Shown: one piece after another, positions 17,705 to 25,915 of the stretch
Layout: each line of letters begins with the position of its first letter
Numbering within the stretch: the first letter of the stretch is position 1
Assembly (NCBI RefSeq): GCF_007830735.1
Contig: NZ_VLLN01000011.1
Location: forward strand, 1-64,000
DNA from: Geobacter argillaceus
Lineage (GTDB): Bacteria; Desulfobacterota; Desulfuromonadia; Geobacterales; DSM-12255
Direction of reading: 5' to 3'
Length of the DNA stretch: 64,000 bases
Position numbers and translations under genes: made by a program
The notes under the pieces: generated by a model
What the model saw: the letters and a program-made list of their open reading frames with translations, nothing else
The model's database searches: none
What the model was told of the DNA's origin: nothing

Positions 17705-19267
17705 ATGGAGCAGGAAATCAAGAATTTTCAGGACATCGTCACCATCGTCAAGCGACGGAAGTTGAGTCTCGCGGTCCCTCTGCTGGCTGTCTTTCTGCTG
17801 GCCGTTTTGATCGTGGCCCTCTTGCCGCCGAAATACCGCTCATCCTCCACGATCCTGATCGAGGAGCAGGAGGTGCCGCGTGAGTATGTTTCGGCCAACA
17901 TCACCACCTTTGCGGACCAGCGGCTGCAGTCCATCAATCAGCAGATCATGGGGTCGACCAGGCTGCTGGAGATCATCAACCGTTTCAACCTCTATGCTGA
18001 CCTGAAGGCGACCAAGACAACGGAAGAGATTATTGCCAAGTTGCGCAAGGACATCAAGTTCAATACCATCAGCGCCGATGTCATCGACCCCCGAACCGGT
18101 CGGCCCGCCCAGGCCACCATCGCCTTCACCGTTTCCTACGAAGGGAAAAATCCTACCGTGGTCCAGCAGGTGGCAAACGAGCTGGCTTCGCTTTATCTGG
18201 GCGAGAATATCAAGGTCCGGGAAAAGCAGTCCCTTGGCACCACGCGCTTCATGGAAGAGGAGATGAAGAGCGTTCAGGCGGAACTGGCCAAGGTCGATGG
18301 CCGGATTGCCGAATACAAGCAACGTAACCTGAATACCCTTCCGGAGCTCTCGCAACTGAACCTGCAGATGTTTGACAACGTTGACCGGGATCTCAGGCAG
18401 CAGAATGAACAGCTGCGCGCACTGCGTGAGAAGGAGAGCTACCTGCAGTCGCAGATAAGTGTCATTCCCACCGATGCCGCCAATCAGGACAAGACCAGGC
18501 TGAACGAACTGCGGATACGGCTGGTGGACCTGAAGAGCCGTTTTTCCGATAAGCACCCCGACGTCATCAAGACCAAGGCCGAACTGGCCGAACTCTCCAA
18601 ACAGCTGCGCTCTGCCGGTCGGGACGTCCCGGAGGCCAAGCCGGACAACCCTTCGTATATCAATCTCGATTCCCAGTTGGCCGGTACCCGTTCGGATATA
18701 GAGTCGGTCCGGCGCCAGATCGCTGATTTGACCCAAAAACGGGACAACTACCGCCGACGGATCGAGTCGAGTCCGCGGGTCGAGGAGGGGTACAAGACCC
18801 TGGTGGTGGAGCGGAGCAACCTGCAGGCCAAGTATGAAGATCTGACCAAGAAGTTCATGGAATCCCGCGTTGCCCATGGCCTGGAAAAGGAGCAGATGGG
18901 CGAGCGCTTCACGCTGATCGACGCGGCCCGGCTGCCGGAAAAACCGATCAGCCCGAATGTCCCGGCAATCCTCCTGATCGGCCTGGTGCTCGGCATCGGC
19001 TCGGGTATCGGGGTGGCCGCGCTAAAGGAAAACGGCGATCATGCCGTCTATTCGCTCGACTCTCTGGCCAAGGCGACCAGGTTGCCGGTACTCGGCGCCA
19101 TTCCCGAGATCGTTACTCCCGACGACCTTGCCAAATGCAAGGCGCGACGACGCCTTGCATTAGTAGGAGCCACCGTCTCCAGCGTGCTTATGATCGGGCT
19201 CTTTCACTTTCTGGTCATGGATTTGAACGTTTTCTTGGCCAAGGTGTTGCGCCGTCTGGCCATCTGA
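17705..19267 (+). CDS. Polysaccharide chain-length regulator (Wzz/PCP type), exosortase system
   Basis: A 520-residue inner-membrane protein with a Wzz domain: an N-terminal helix (LAVPLLAVFLLAVLIVALLP), a long periplasmic coiled-coil region (about residues 160-400, rich in Glu/Lys/Arg/Gln), a second helix near residue 420 (NVPAILLIGLVLGIGSG), and another hydrophobic C-terminal segment. It controls chain length with the following ATPase. It has no fused kinase domain. The ATG is nine bases after the upstream stop. Confidence 0.88.
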   Translation: MEQEIKNFQDIVTIVKRRKLSLAVPLLAVFLLAVLIVALLPPKYRSSSTILIEEQEVPREYVSANITTFADQRLQSINQQIMGSTRLLEIINRFNLYADLKATKTTEEIIAKLRKDIKFNTISADVIDPRTGRPAQATIAFTVSYEGKNPTVVQQVANELASLYLGENIKVREKQSLGTTRFMEEEMKSVQAELAKVDGRIAEYKQRNLNTLPELSQLNLQMFDNVDRDLRQQNEQLRALREKESYLQSQISVIPTDAANQDKTRLNELRIRLVDLKSRFSDKHPDVIKTKAELAELSKQLRSAGRDVPEAKPDNPSYINLDSQLAGTRSDIESVRRQIADLTQKRDNYRRRIESSPRVEEGYKTLVVERSNLQAKYEDLTKKFMESRVAHGLEKEQMGERFTLIDAARLPEKPISPNVPAILLIGLVLGIGSGIGVAALKENGDHAVYSLDSLAKATRLPVLGAIPEIVTPDDLAKCKARRRLALVGATVSSVLMIGLFHFLVMDLNVFLAKVLRRLAI

Positions 19268-19315
19268 CGCTATCAAAAACTTGACCTGCCAGTCTTACGC
19301 GGAGGATTTTTGCAT

Positions 19316-20182
19316 ATGGCAAACATTGAGCGATTGTCGCAATTGAGGAAGAAGATTCAGAAAAATCCAGTTGCGGTACCCGACGAGCAGTCCCTTGATG
19401 AGACGCTGGTCGCAACCGAAAGTACATGCGTACCGTCGGTCGAGCAGGAGGAGCAGCCTGCTGTCGATCGGGAGAAGCTGGGATGGTTTTCGCCCAAATA
19501 TTCCGTTTCACGGTCCGTCACCCTTTCTCCTGAGGTGGTTACGGCCAACCGGGGGGTGGTCTTTGCCGGTGAAGGGATGACCCTCGATGCCTATAAGATC
19601 CTGCGTACCCAGATTCTCCAGAGGATTCAGCAGGACGGCGGCAATTCACTCATGGTGACCAGTGCCGTCCAGGGCGAGGGGAAGACGACGACGGCAATCA
19701 ACCTGGCGTTTGTGCTGGCCAAGGAGTTCCAGCAGACGGTTCTCCTCGTCGACTGCGATCTGCAACAGCAGCAGATCCACAAGCGTCTGGGCTACAGCAG
19801 CGATCGGGGGCTGATCGATTACCTCCTGGACGACCGGCCGGTCACGGAGTTGATCACCTGGCCGGGGATCGAAAAGATCACGATCATCTCGGGAGGGAGA
19901 ACCATCAAGGAGAGCAGCGAACTGCTCGGTTCCCCACGTATGAAGGAGCTGATCGAGGATATGAAGGCCAGGTATCCCGGGCGGTTCGTCATCTTCGACG
20001 TGCAGCCGATCACCACCGGTGCCGATGCCCTGGTGTTCGCCCCGCTGGTCGACCATGTGCTCATGGTGGTGGCCGAGGGGAAAACGTCGATACAGGATGT
20101 CAAGCGGGCGGCGGGGATGCTCCCAGACGACAAGCTGCTCGGGCTCCTGTTGAACAGGCACGGAGTGGGAAAGGTGGGATAA
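19316..20182 (+). CDS. BY-kinase/CpsD-like ATPase of the exopolysaccharide system
   Basis: About 288 residues. The P-loop is TSAVQGEGKTTTAINLA near residue 115, followed by a Walker A' region LLVDCDLQ, as in CpsD/CapB tyrosine kinases that pair with Wzz proteins. The C-terminus has no tyrosine cluster, so autophosphorylation in the usual tail is not evident; it may be a regulatory ATPase or use other residues. Start ATG 19316 follows GGAGG (19301-19305); an in-frame TTG six bases earlier is less likely. Last gene before a strong terminator. Confidence 0.85.
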   Translation: MANIERLSQLRKKIQKNPVAVPDEQSLDETLVATESTCVPSVEQEEQPAVDREKLGWFSPKYSVSRSVTLSPEVVTANRGVVFAGEGMTLDAYKILRTQILQRIQQDGGNSLMVTSAVQGEGKTTTAINLAFVLAKEFQQTVLLVDCDLQQQQIHKRLGYSSDRGLIDYLLDDRPVTELITWPGIEKITIISGGRTIKESSELLGSPRMKELIEDMKARYPGRFVIFDVQPITTGADALVFAPLVDHVLMVVAEGKTSIQDVKRAAGMLPDDKLLGLLLNRHGVGKVG

Positions 20183-20208
20183 CCTTTCCATTGCCTGACG
20201 TTGCAGTC

Positions 20209-20244
20209 AAAGCCCACATCGGTCAACTGATGTGGGCTTTTTGG
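20209..20244 (+). terminator. Strong intrinsic terminator of the EPS export operon
   Basis: AAAGCCCACATC (20209-20220) pairs perfectly with GATGTGGGCTTT (20229-20240) over an eight-base loop, followed by a T run. It lies 27 bases after the kinase stop codon. Confidence 0.92.
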
Positions 20245-20274
20245 CATGTAAATTTATGGAACTTTTACCTCTCT

Positions 20275-20295
20275 GTAGCTTGATCTTCATAATCT
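20275..20295 (+). promoter_or_regulatory. GTAGC-N10-TAATCT element
   Basis: GTAGC (20275-20279) and TAATCT (20290-20295) follow the same spacing as the other locus elements. The flanks TTTACCT-N4/5-TGTA and CTG after the second half closely match the element at 10033. It lies about 120 bases before the small zinc-ribbon gene. Confidence 0.4.
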
Positions 20296-20417
20296 GGAGT
20301 TACAATGTCCCCGAAATGAGATGTTAGTCGCAGGCGTAATGTGTTACCGCGCTTTTCCTGAAAGTTTTTTGTCCGACCTGTTGTTCTGAGTGCGGAGTGA
20401 CCAACGAGGAGGAAGAG

Positions 20418-20600
20418 ATGACCTGTCCAAAATGCAAGGCGCGCATCGGCATCTTCAAGCAGGAGTTGACGGTGGACACCGGTCCTGCCTTTGGCATCAA
20501 CTGTTTCATCTGCGGATACTGGGTCCATCAGGGGGTTCATCTGAACCAACTGCCGATAAGGCCGGAAACGAAACCCCTGATACCACGGCGAGCTGCCTAG
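20418..20600 (+). CDS. Small zinc-ribbon-like protein
   Basis: A 60-residue cytoplasmic protein with two CxxC pairs (TCPKCKA at the N-terminus and NCFICGYWV near residue 34) that probably bind zinc. The ATG at 20418 is preceded by GAGGAGGAAGAG, an excellent ribosome site; a GTG at 20397 would extend it by seven acidic residues. No specific function is known to me. It follows a strong terminator and has its own locus-type promoter element. Confidence 0.65.
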   Translation: MTCPKCKARIGIFKQELTVDTGPAFGINCFICGYWVHQGVHLNQLPIRPETKPLIPRRAA

Positions 20601-20634
20601 ATTTACCATCACATCGAACGGTGCTGAAGAGAGT

Positions 20635-20943
20635 ATGATTCTTGATCAGATGTTGACCATACTTGTGTCGGATTGGCGAAATAGAGAAAAGAGTTCCCAT
20701 GAAACGATTCCCCTGGCTGACGTTGTGCGCCTACTCGGTAGCGATTGGCAAGGGATAACCGATAAAACCGCAACGGTTGAGATTGTTGACCTGATACACA
20801 ACTTCCTGGCCGATACCGGAAGACTGCGTGAGGCGACAAAAACGGCACACCAGTTTGAGACCAGGGAAGAACTGCTGCTGGAGGCCACCCTGATGGGGGT
20901 GATACAGGATTGGAAAGCTGCCGGTTGTTCCCGTTACGGGTGA
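20635..20943 (+). CDS. Hypothetical protein, 102 residues
   Basis: A soluble, mostly helical protein beginning MILDQMLTILVSDWRNREKS. No motif is recognised. It lies 34 bases after the small zinc-ribbon gene with GAAGAGAG upstream of the ATG, so the two may be co-transcribed. It is the last + strand gene before a convergent subtilase gene; no terminator hairpin is visible in 20944-21072. Confidence 0.5.
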   Translation: MILDQMLTILVSDWRNREKSSHETIPLADVVRLLGSDWQGITDKTATVEIVDLIHNFLADTGRLREATKTAHQFETREELLLEATLMGVIQDWKAAGCSRYG

Positions 20944-21072
20944 TGTTCCGGCGAATCCACAGCTGCTATTGAAAACCTCTGGATAGACGTGTTGAAAAGC
21001 GAAGATTTGACCATCAATTCAAGACGTCCAGCATTTTGCACAATAATTCTACACAACCACTGGGTGACATTG

Positions 21073-23274
21073 TCAGGCAGTACCGATTTCCCCTCTCCGT
21101 AACCCAATTCCCATCAATATGGCAAAACCGGCAAGGATTCCCCATACGGACAACGCCGGTACTGCCGGGCTGCCGGCAGCCAGGACGGTGACCGTCACGC
21201 TGGCGCTGTTGTTCGTTGCCACAGGGTCAGGCGTATCGGCTGCCGCATTTGCCGTAAAGGTGAGAGACCCGGCCGCTCCAGGGCTGATGGCAATCTGGAC
21301 ACTGCTGCTTGCGTTGGCGGCCAGCGTTCCCATTGAGCACGAAACCTTGCCGGTGGAGACGGTGCAGCCGGGTGTGGCGGAAACAAAGCTGGACCCGGCC
21401 GGGATCGGGGCCGATATCAACAGGTTGACGGCTGCGGAAGGGCCGGCGTTGCTGACGGTGACACTGTAGGTCAGGGTGCTGCCGGCTACCGGTGCGCTCT
21501 TGTCGACGGTCATGGCAACGGCGAGATCGGCCTGCAGCGCCAGGTTCCAGTTGAGCGTGATGCTTCCGGCAGCTCCGTTGAAGCCGTCGACCGCAATGAG
21601 GTAGTCGTTGCCCGCCAGGGCCGTGAAGGTGAGACCACTGGTGTTGCCGGGGCTGCCGTCGTTGTCGTTGGCGGCAATCTGGGTCAGACCGGTGACGATG
21701 GTCCCGGTGTACACCGCGAGGAGCGTGTCGAAGCCGCTGCCATGGGTATTGAATGATCCCTTTCCGGAGGTCGACGGAGTCCAATGCCACCAGACCGACC
21801 TGCCGCCGGCATTGCCGGCGTGAAGCGGTTCACCTTGCTCTTTGGTGGCATTAAGGTTCGTGGCAACGACTTGACCGGCGTCGCCGGATAAGAGGGCGCG
21901 ATTGGCAAACATGTCGTTGAACGGCGGACCGATGGCTGCCAGCAGGTTGAGACGCGGCTTGGTGATGCCGTTGCGGTTGTCCGTGACGGATATCCCGCTG
22001 GAGGTGAGTCGGGCGACGGTCTGGTCCAGCGTCTCCCCGGGGAAGGCAGCACGCACTACGGCAACCGCTCCGGCCACGTGTGGAGAGGCCTGAGAGGTTC
22101 CGGCCATCTGGATGCCCGCTGCCGTGATAAAGGCGCCCGGCGCAAGCATGGTCAGAAAAGATGCACTGTTGGAAAAGCAGGGGATCATGTCCGGGCCGGA
22201 GGAACTGTCGGTGCAGTTAGCGCTCCAGGTGTACGGGCCCCCCCAATTGGCATCGTAGACCGCTCCCACCGAGACCACGCCGGGGGTGCAGGCCGGGCTG
22301 CCCATGCCGGCAGTAAATCCCGAGTTCCCGGACGATGCCACCGGTATGATGCCGGCAGCCATGGCGTTGTTGATGGGGGTGACGAATGGGTTGGTGCCTT
22401 TGTTGCCGCAGGCCGAACTGTTGTTCGAGCCGTCGCCAAGACTCATATTGATGGCGGCAATGCCGAAGGCTGCTTTGTTTTGTATGGCCCAGTCGATACC
22501 GGCGATGACCCAGCTGGTTGATGAAGCACCGGCGGAGAAGGCGTTTATCGCCGCTATCCGTGTGCCCGTGGCAACGCCGGCAACGATGCCGGCCACGTTG
22601 GTACCGTGACCCGTAGGATCGGTATTCAGGGTGACGCCGTTACCGGTGACATCGACAGAGGCTGCCACGCGACAGCTGGCTGGGACACCCGGGGCGGTGC
22701 ATGAGCCGAAGGCGGGCAGCGTATAATTGATGCCGGTGTCGATGACGGCCACGGTGGTGTTGCTGCCGGTCATCCCGATACCGGCGACAGCCGGTTGGTT
22801 GATGAACGGCAGGCTGTAGGTCAGGTGAGGGTAGATGGACCTGTTTGCGTACACGGCCGTGACTTCCGGCTTGGCAAGGAATGCCTCAAGGGTGGCCTTT
22901 GAGCGGAATCGCTTCACTGCCATTGGCAGGTGTGCGTACTCCTCGACGGTTTCACCGTCGCCGGGTACCATGCCGGCCTCGACCTGCTGTTTGATCTGCC
23001 GGTAGCGACCGGCCTTGAAGGCGAGAAGGGCCTCGTCGTCGTAGTGAATCCCGGTCTGACTGCGGCGTTGCTGCGCTTCCCGTTCGATATCGTCGTCATC
23101 GAAGAGGACAATGACGTCCAGGGTAACGCCTGCCGCCAATTGCCCTGCAATCTCTGCCGGTACCTTCTTGTACGCGGTTTCGGCATGACTGTTGATTGGC
23201 CATGCCAGCGTGACGGCTATCAGCAATGGCACCGTCAGCGCTTGTCTTTTCCCGCCGAATACTGACTGGATCAT
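21073..23274 (-). CDS. Secreted subtilisin-like serine protease with DUF11 repeat and IPTL-like sorting tail
   Basis: A 733-residue exported S8 peptidase. Signal peptide near residues 10-30 (PLLIAVTLAWPINSHA). The catalytic triad is Asp179 (VAVIDTGINY), His223 (GHGTNVAGIV) and Ser394 (AGTSQASPHV). A DUF11-type Ig-like repeat occupies about residues 600-700. The C-terminus VPALSVWGILAGFAILMGIG followed by LRRGE is a three-part sorting signal (short motif, helix, basic cluster) close to the IPTL-CTERM class. ATG 23274 has GGGAGGGATC before it; the longer frame to 23364 is rejected. It may be processed by an exosortase. Confidence 0.88.
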   Translation of the reverse strand: MIQSVFGGKRQALTVPLLIAVTLAWPINSHAETAYKKVPAEIAGQLAAGVTLDVIVLFDDDDIEREAQQRRSQTGIHYDDEALLAFKAGRYRQIKQQVEAGMVPGDGETVEEYAHLPMAVKRFRSKATLEAFLAKPEVTAVYANRSIYPHLTYSLPFINQPAVAGIGMTGSNTTVAVIDTGINYTLPAFGSCTAPGVPASCRVAASVDVTGNGVTLNTDPTGHGTNVAGIVAGVATGTRIAAINAFSAGASSTSWVIAGIDWAIQNKAAFGIAAINMSLGDGSNNSSACGNKGTNPFVTPINNAMAAGIIPVASSGNSGFTAGMGSPACTPGVVSVGAVYDANWGGPYTWSANCTDSSSGPDMIPCFSNSASFLTMLAPGAFITAAGIQMAGTSQASPHVAGAVAVVRAAFPGETLDQTVARLTSSGISVTDNRNGITKPRLNLLAAIGPPFNDMFANRALLSGDAGQVVATNLNATKEQGEPLHAGNAGGRSVWWHWTPSTSGKGSFNTHGSGFDTLLAVYTGTIVTGLTQIAANDNDGSPGNTSGLTFTALAGNDYLIAVDGFNGAAGSITLNWNLALQADLAVAMTVDKSAPVAGSTLTYSVTVSNAGPSAAVNLLISAPIPAGSSFVSATPGCTVSTGKVSCSMGTLAANASSSVQIAISPGAAGSLTFTANAAADTPDPVATNNSASVTVTVLAAGSPAVPALSVWGILAGFAILMGIGLRRGEIGTA

Positions 23275-23281
23275 GATCCCT

Positions 23282-23344
23282 CCCGGAAAACCGTTGAACC
23301 CGCACGCAGATGAGCCTACGGCTGGTCTGCACGGGCTTTCCGGG
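23282..23344 (-). promoter_or_regulatory. Long hairpin in the subtilase leader
   Basis: On the minus strand, CCCGGAAA (start at 23344) pairs with TTTTCCGGG (ending 23282). Inside are CCCG/CGGG, GCAGA/TCTGC and AGCC/GGCT stems. The 3' arm abuts the ribosome site of the gene at 23274, so folding could hide it. It does not match any riboswitch consensus I can recall. Confidence 0.4.
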
Positions 23345-23505
23345 TCCACGGTAAGGGGCGGCAAAGTACCCTCTGCTGTTGTATGCAGATGCGTCGAACG
23401 TTGGGCAGAGTCTACACCATGACCGTTGCCGTCATGTTACGGTATGCTGAAGATTTGAAAAAATCATGTCGGGATGGCCTGTGGTTGCTCCTGCCAAAGG
23501 CTGTT

Positions 23506-25383
23506 TCAACGCAACCTGCGCTGGTCGCGGCAGATTGAAGAGCCGGTCTGCCTTTTTGCGGCTCTCTTGACCTCGCAGGCAATGGAGGCAAGCTGGGGGT
23601 AGGAATCAATGTTGCAGACCTCGGTGCTGACTATGGCGATCGACAGAGAGAGGAGCGGGAACCACTCGATCTGCCCGCGCCGGTTCGGGGCGAGGAAGTG
23701 GCCAGCCGCGTGGTCGTCGGGGCCGTGGAGAGCAGGAATGAGAGCGGAAAAATCGGCGATGATCTGTTCGGCGACCGTCAGTGAGTTTGCCGGCCTGGTG
23801 ATAACGATGAAGTCGTCGCCTCCGATATGGCCGGCGAAGTTGAACGGGTTCCGGTGGAGTGCCAGGGTACCGGAGATGATCCCTGCCAGGGCGCTGATGA
23901 CATTGTCCCCCTTTTCGAAGCTGTAATGGTCGTTGAATGGTTTGAAGTGGTCGATGTCGATGTAGAGGACATCGAAGAGCATGTTCTGGGCGAGGCGCCG
24001 GTTGATCTCCCGCTGGATGGCGTTGTTACCCGGCAGTCCCGACAGTGGATTGAAATCCTTTGCCAGGAGCACGTTCTGTTCGGTCAGGGCATCAAGCAGC
24101 AGATTGATGGCGATTATTCCCCGATAGCGGCCATTCTTAAGCACAACCAGGTTGGCGGTATGGGCGATGTCGGATTTGGTGTTGATCTTTTTGGATGCCT
24201 CCTCGATGGTGCAGTTTGCCTCGAAGAGCAGGATGTTCTGTTCCATCACCTCGCCGATCCGCTTCTTGGAGTTCATTGAGAATCCGTAGCCGTGGGAACC
24301 GATGATATGGTTTTCGAGGAATCTGCTGCGGTTGAGGATGCCCACAACCCGCTCCTCCTCCACAACCGGTAGTGACATGAGTCCCGGTTGGTCCAGAAAT
24401 CTGCGGAAGGCGGTGACAACCTGGTCGCCGGCTCGTACCGGCTCGACATGCGCGACGATATCGCCGATAAAGAGACGCTCGCCTTGGGATACGACAAGGT
24501 TTACCTCCGGTCCGGAAAGGCTGGCCAAAGCGGTTGCCGGCGAATCGTTCAGAGATGGGGCGGGCCTGCCGAGCAGGAATCCCTGGACGAGGTCGATCCC
24601 CATGTTGCTGACGACCGCAAGTTCTTCGCGGCGTTCGATCCCTTCGGCTACGATCTTGATTCCGATCCGATTGCAGGCGGTGGCGATGGCCTCCACCAGG
24701 TTGGCATGGATGAGCGATCGGTCGATATTCGCGATGAAGTGCCGGTCGATCTTCACGAAATCGGGTTCGACCGTTGACAGCATCTTCAGCCCGGCATAAC
24801 CGGCGCCAAAATCATCGACGGCAATCTTGAACCCCTGCCGCCGGTAGTTGTCCAGCGAACTCCGGAAGAGGGCATAGTTGGAAATCACGCTCTCCTCGGT
24901 TATCTCCAGGATGACCCGTTCACTGGAGACCCCCATCCCTCTTATCAGTTCCGTAAAGATCCGGCAGGGGAAGGCCGGATCCATGAAGGTTTCAGGGCAG
25001 ATATTGATGAACAGATGCCAGTTGTGATCGAGGAACCGGGTTTCGGCCAGGCAGCAAAGGGCGGTCTCCAGGCAGAGTTTGTCCAGAGCGTTCAGGCAAC
25101 CCGTGGTGTTGGCCGTCCTGAACAGCTCGCCGATGTCCAAAAATGGTGAGGGACCTTTTTGTCTGGCCAGGGCTTCGTAGCCGAAGACCGCCCCGCCTTT
25201 TGCGGCATAGATGGGTTGAAAGTGAGAGGTCAGCCGCTTGTTCCGGATCAGCTCATCGAGTGCGCTCAGTACGGCCAGGTCGGGATTTGTACCGCTGTCG
25301 GTGTTCCATGCCTCTGGGCCTGTGGCGTTTGTTTCGAATCCCCATCTCGCGCGCAATTGATTGGCCATCTGTTCAGATTTCAT
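23506..25383 (-). CDS. EAL-CBS-CBS-GGDEF cyclic-di-GMP signalling protein
   Basis: A 625-residue cytoplasmic protein. The N-terminal EAL phosphodiesterase domain (about residues 40-285) keeps its signatures: YEALAR, ILEITEES, VDDFGAGYAG, KIDRHF and VAEGIE. A CBS pair follows (about 300-425), probably sensing a nucleotide. The C-terminal GGDEF cyclase domain (about 440-610) has GGDDF in place of GGDEF and IDHFKPFND. Both synthesis and breakdown of cyclic-di-GMP are possible. ATG 25383 overlaps the stop of the small upstream gene (ATGAAATCTGA), which decides the start. Confidence 0.9.
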   Translation of the reverse strand: MKSEQMANQLRARWGFETNATGPEAWNTDSGTNPDLAVLSALDELIRNKRLTSHFQPIYAAKGGAVFGYEALARQKGPSPFLDIGELFRTANTTGCLNALDKLCLETALCCLAETRFLDHNWHLFINICPETFMDPAFPCRIFTELIRGMGVSSERVILEITEESVISNYALFRSSLDNYRRQGFKIAVDDFGAGYAGLKMLSTVEPDFVKIDRHFIANIDRSLIHANLVEAIATACNRIGIKIVAEGIERREELAVVSNMGIDLVQGFLLGRPAPSLNDSPATALASLSGPEVNLVVSQGERLFIGDIVAHVEPVRAGDQVVTAFRRFLDQPGLMSLPVVEEERVVGILNRSRFLENHIIGSHGYGFSMNSKKRIGEVMEQNILLFEANCTIEEASKKINTKSDIAHTANLVVLKNGRYRGIIAINLLLDALTEQNVLLAKDFNPLSGLPGNNAIQREINRRLAQNMLFDVLYIDIDHFKPFNDHYSFEKGDNVISALAGIISGTLALHRNPFNFAGHIGGDDFIVITRPANSLTVAEQIIADFSALIPALHGPDDHAAGHFLAPNRRGQIEWFPLLSLSIAIVSTEVCNIDSYPQLASIACEVKRAAKRQTGSSICRDQRRLR

Positions 25384-25528
25384 CCCCATCGAGGAGCCGC
25401 GCCAACTGCTCACCGTAAATCTGAACATTGGCTTCCCGATAGGAGTCCCGTATCGCCCGGAATTTGCCGATCTGGTGGTCCAGTCGCGTGAAGTTCAGCA
25501 GGGATATTTCGTAGCCGAACAGTTTCAT
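25373..25528 (-). CDS. Small 51-residue protein overlapping both neighbours
   Basis: The protein starts MKLFGYEISLLNFTRL and ends RLLDGDEI. Its ATG (25528-25526) overlaps the stop of the STAS gene (ATGA), and its stop (25375-25373) lies inside the start of the EAL-GGDEF gene. Tight overlap at both ends argues for a real, translationally coupled gene. It is predicted helical, with no signal peptide. No family is recognised. By position it may bind the STAS protein or the EAL-GGDEF protein. Confidence 0.65.
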   Translation of the reverse strand: MKLFGYEISLLNFTRLDHQIGKFRAIRDSYREANVQIYGEQLARLLDGDEI

Positions 25529-25848
25529 GCCGGGTCCTTTTCATCCTGGCTTGCCAGGAGAAACACCCCGGTCATTTTGAACAGCATGACATTGACAGGG
25601 GTGAGGGCCTTAATGCGGATCTCCGCCCCACGCTCGTCCCGAATCTGCTTGAAGCAACGGAGTAGCAGGGCGATCCCCATGGAGTTGATCCGTCCGACGT
25701 TTTGAAAATTGCATTTGACCAACGATGACGAGACCTTGCCCGGAAGCTCGCCGAGCAGCACGTCGGCCTTTGCGTCAATGATGCCGGAAAAAGTGAAGTC
25801 ATCGTGCCCGGGAAAACTTCTGTGAACGACGTTGAACATGTTGCTCAT
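25525..25848 (-). CDS. STAS-domain protein (anti-sigma factor antagonist-like)
   Basis: A 107-residue single-domain protein resembling SpoIIAA/RsbV folds: strands around DFTFSGIIDAKADVLL, then VKCNFQNVGRINSMGIALLL, where Asn-Ser-Met-Gly sits in the loop normally bearing the phosphorylated Ser or Thr (Ser near residue 56). It would be phosphorylated by an RsbW-like kinase and dephosphorylated by a SpoIIE phosphatase, both encoded immediately upstream. Its partner sigma factor or other target is not in the window. Confidence 0.78.
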   Translation of the reverse strand: MSNMFNVVHRSFPGHDDFTFSGIIDAKADVLLGELPGKVSSSLVKCNFQNVGRINSMGIALLLRCFKQIRDERGAEIRIKALTPVNVMLFKMTGVFLLASQDEKDPA

Positions 25849-25915
25849 GGCTGTACTCCTGTGAAGCGGTATCTATCGCTTGCGGGAAAGGGGTAAAGCG
25901 ACTGTTTGCACCGCC

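Noticed and set aside
25331-25360. TTCGAATCCCC string resembling a tRNA T-arm
   Set aside because: It lies inside the coding sequence of the EAL-GGDEF gene and no acceptor or anticodon stem accompanies it.
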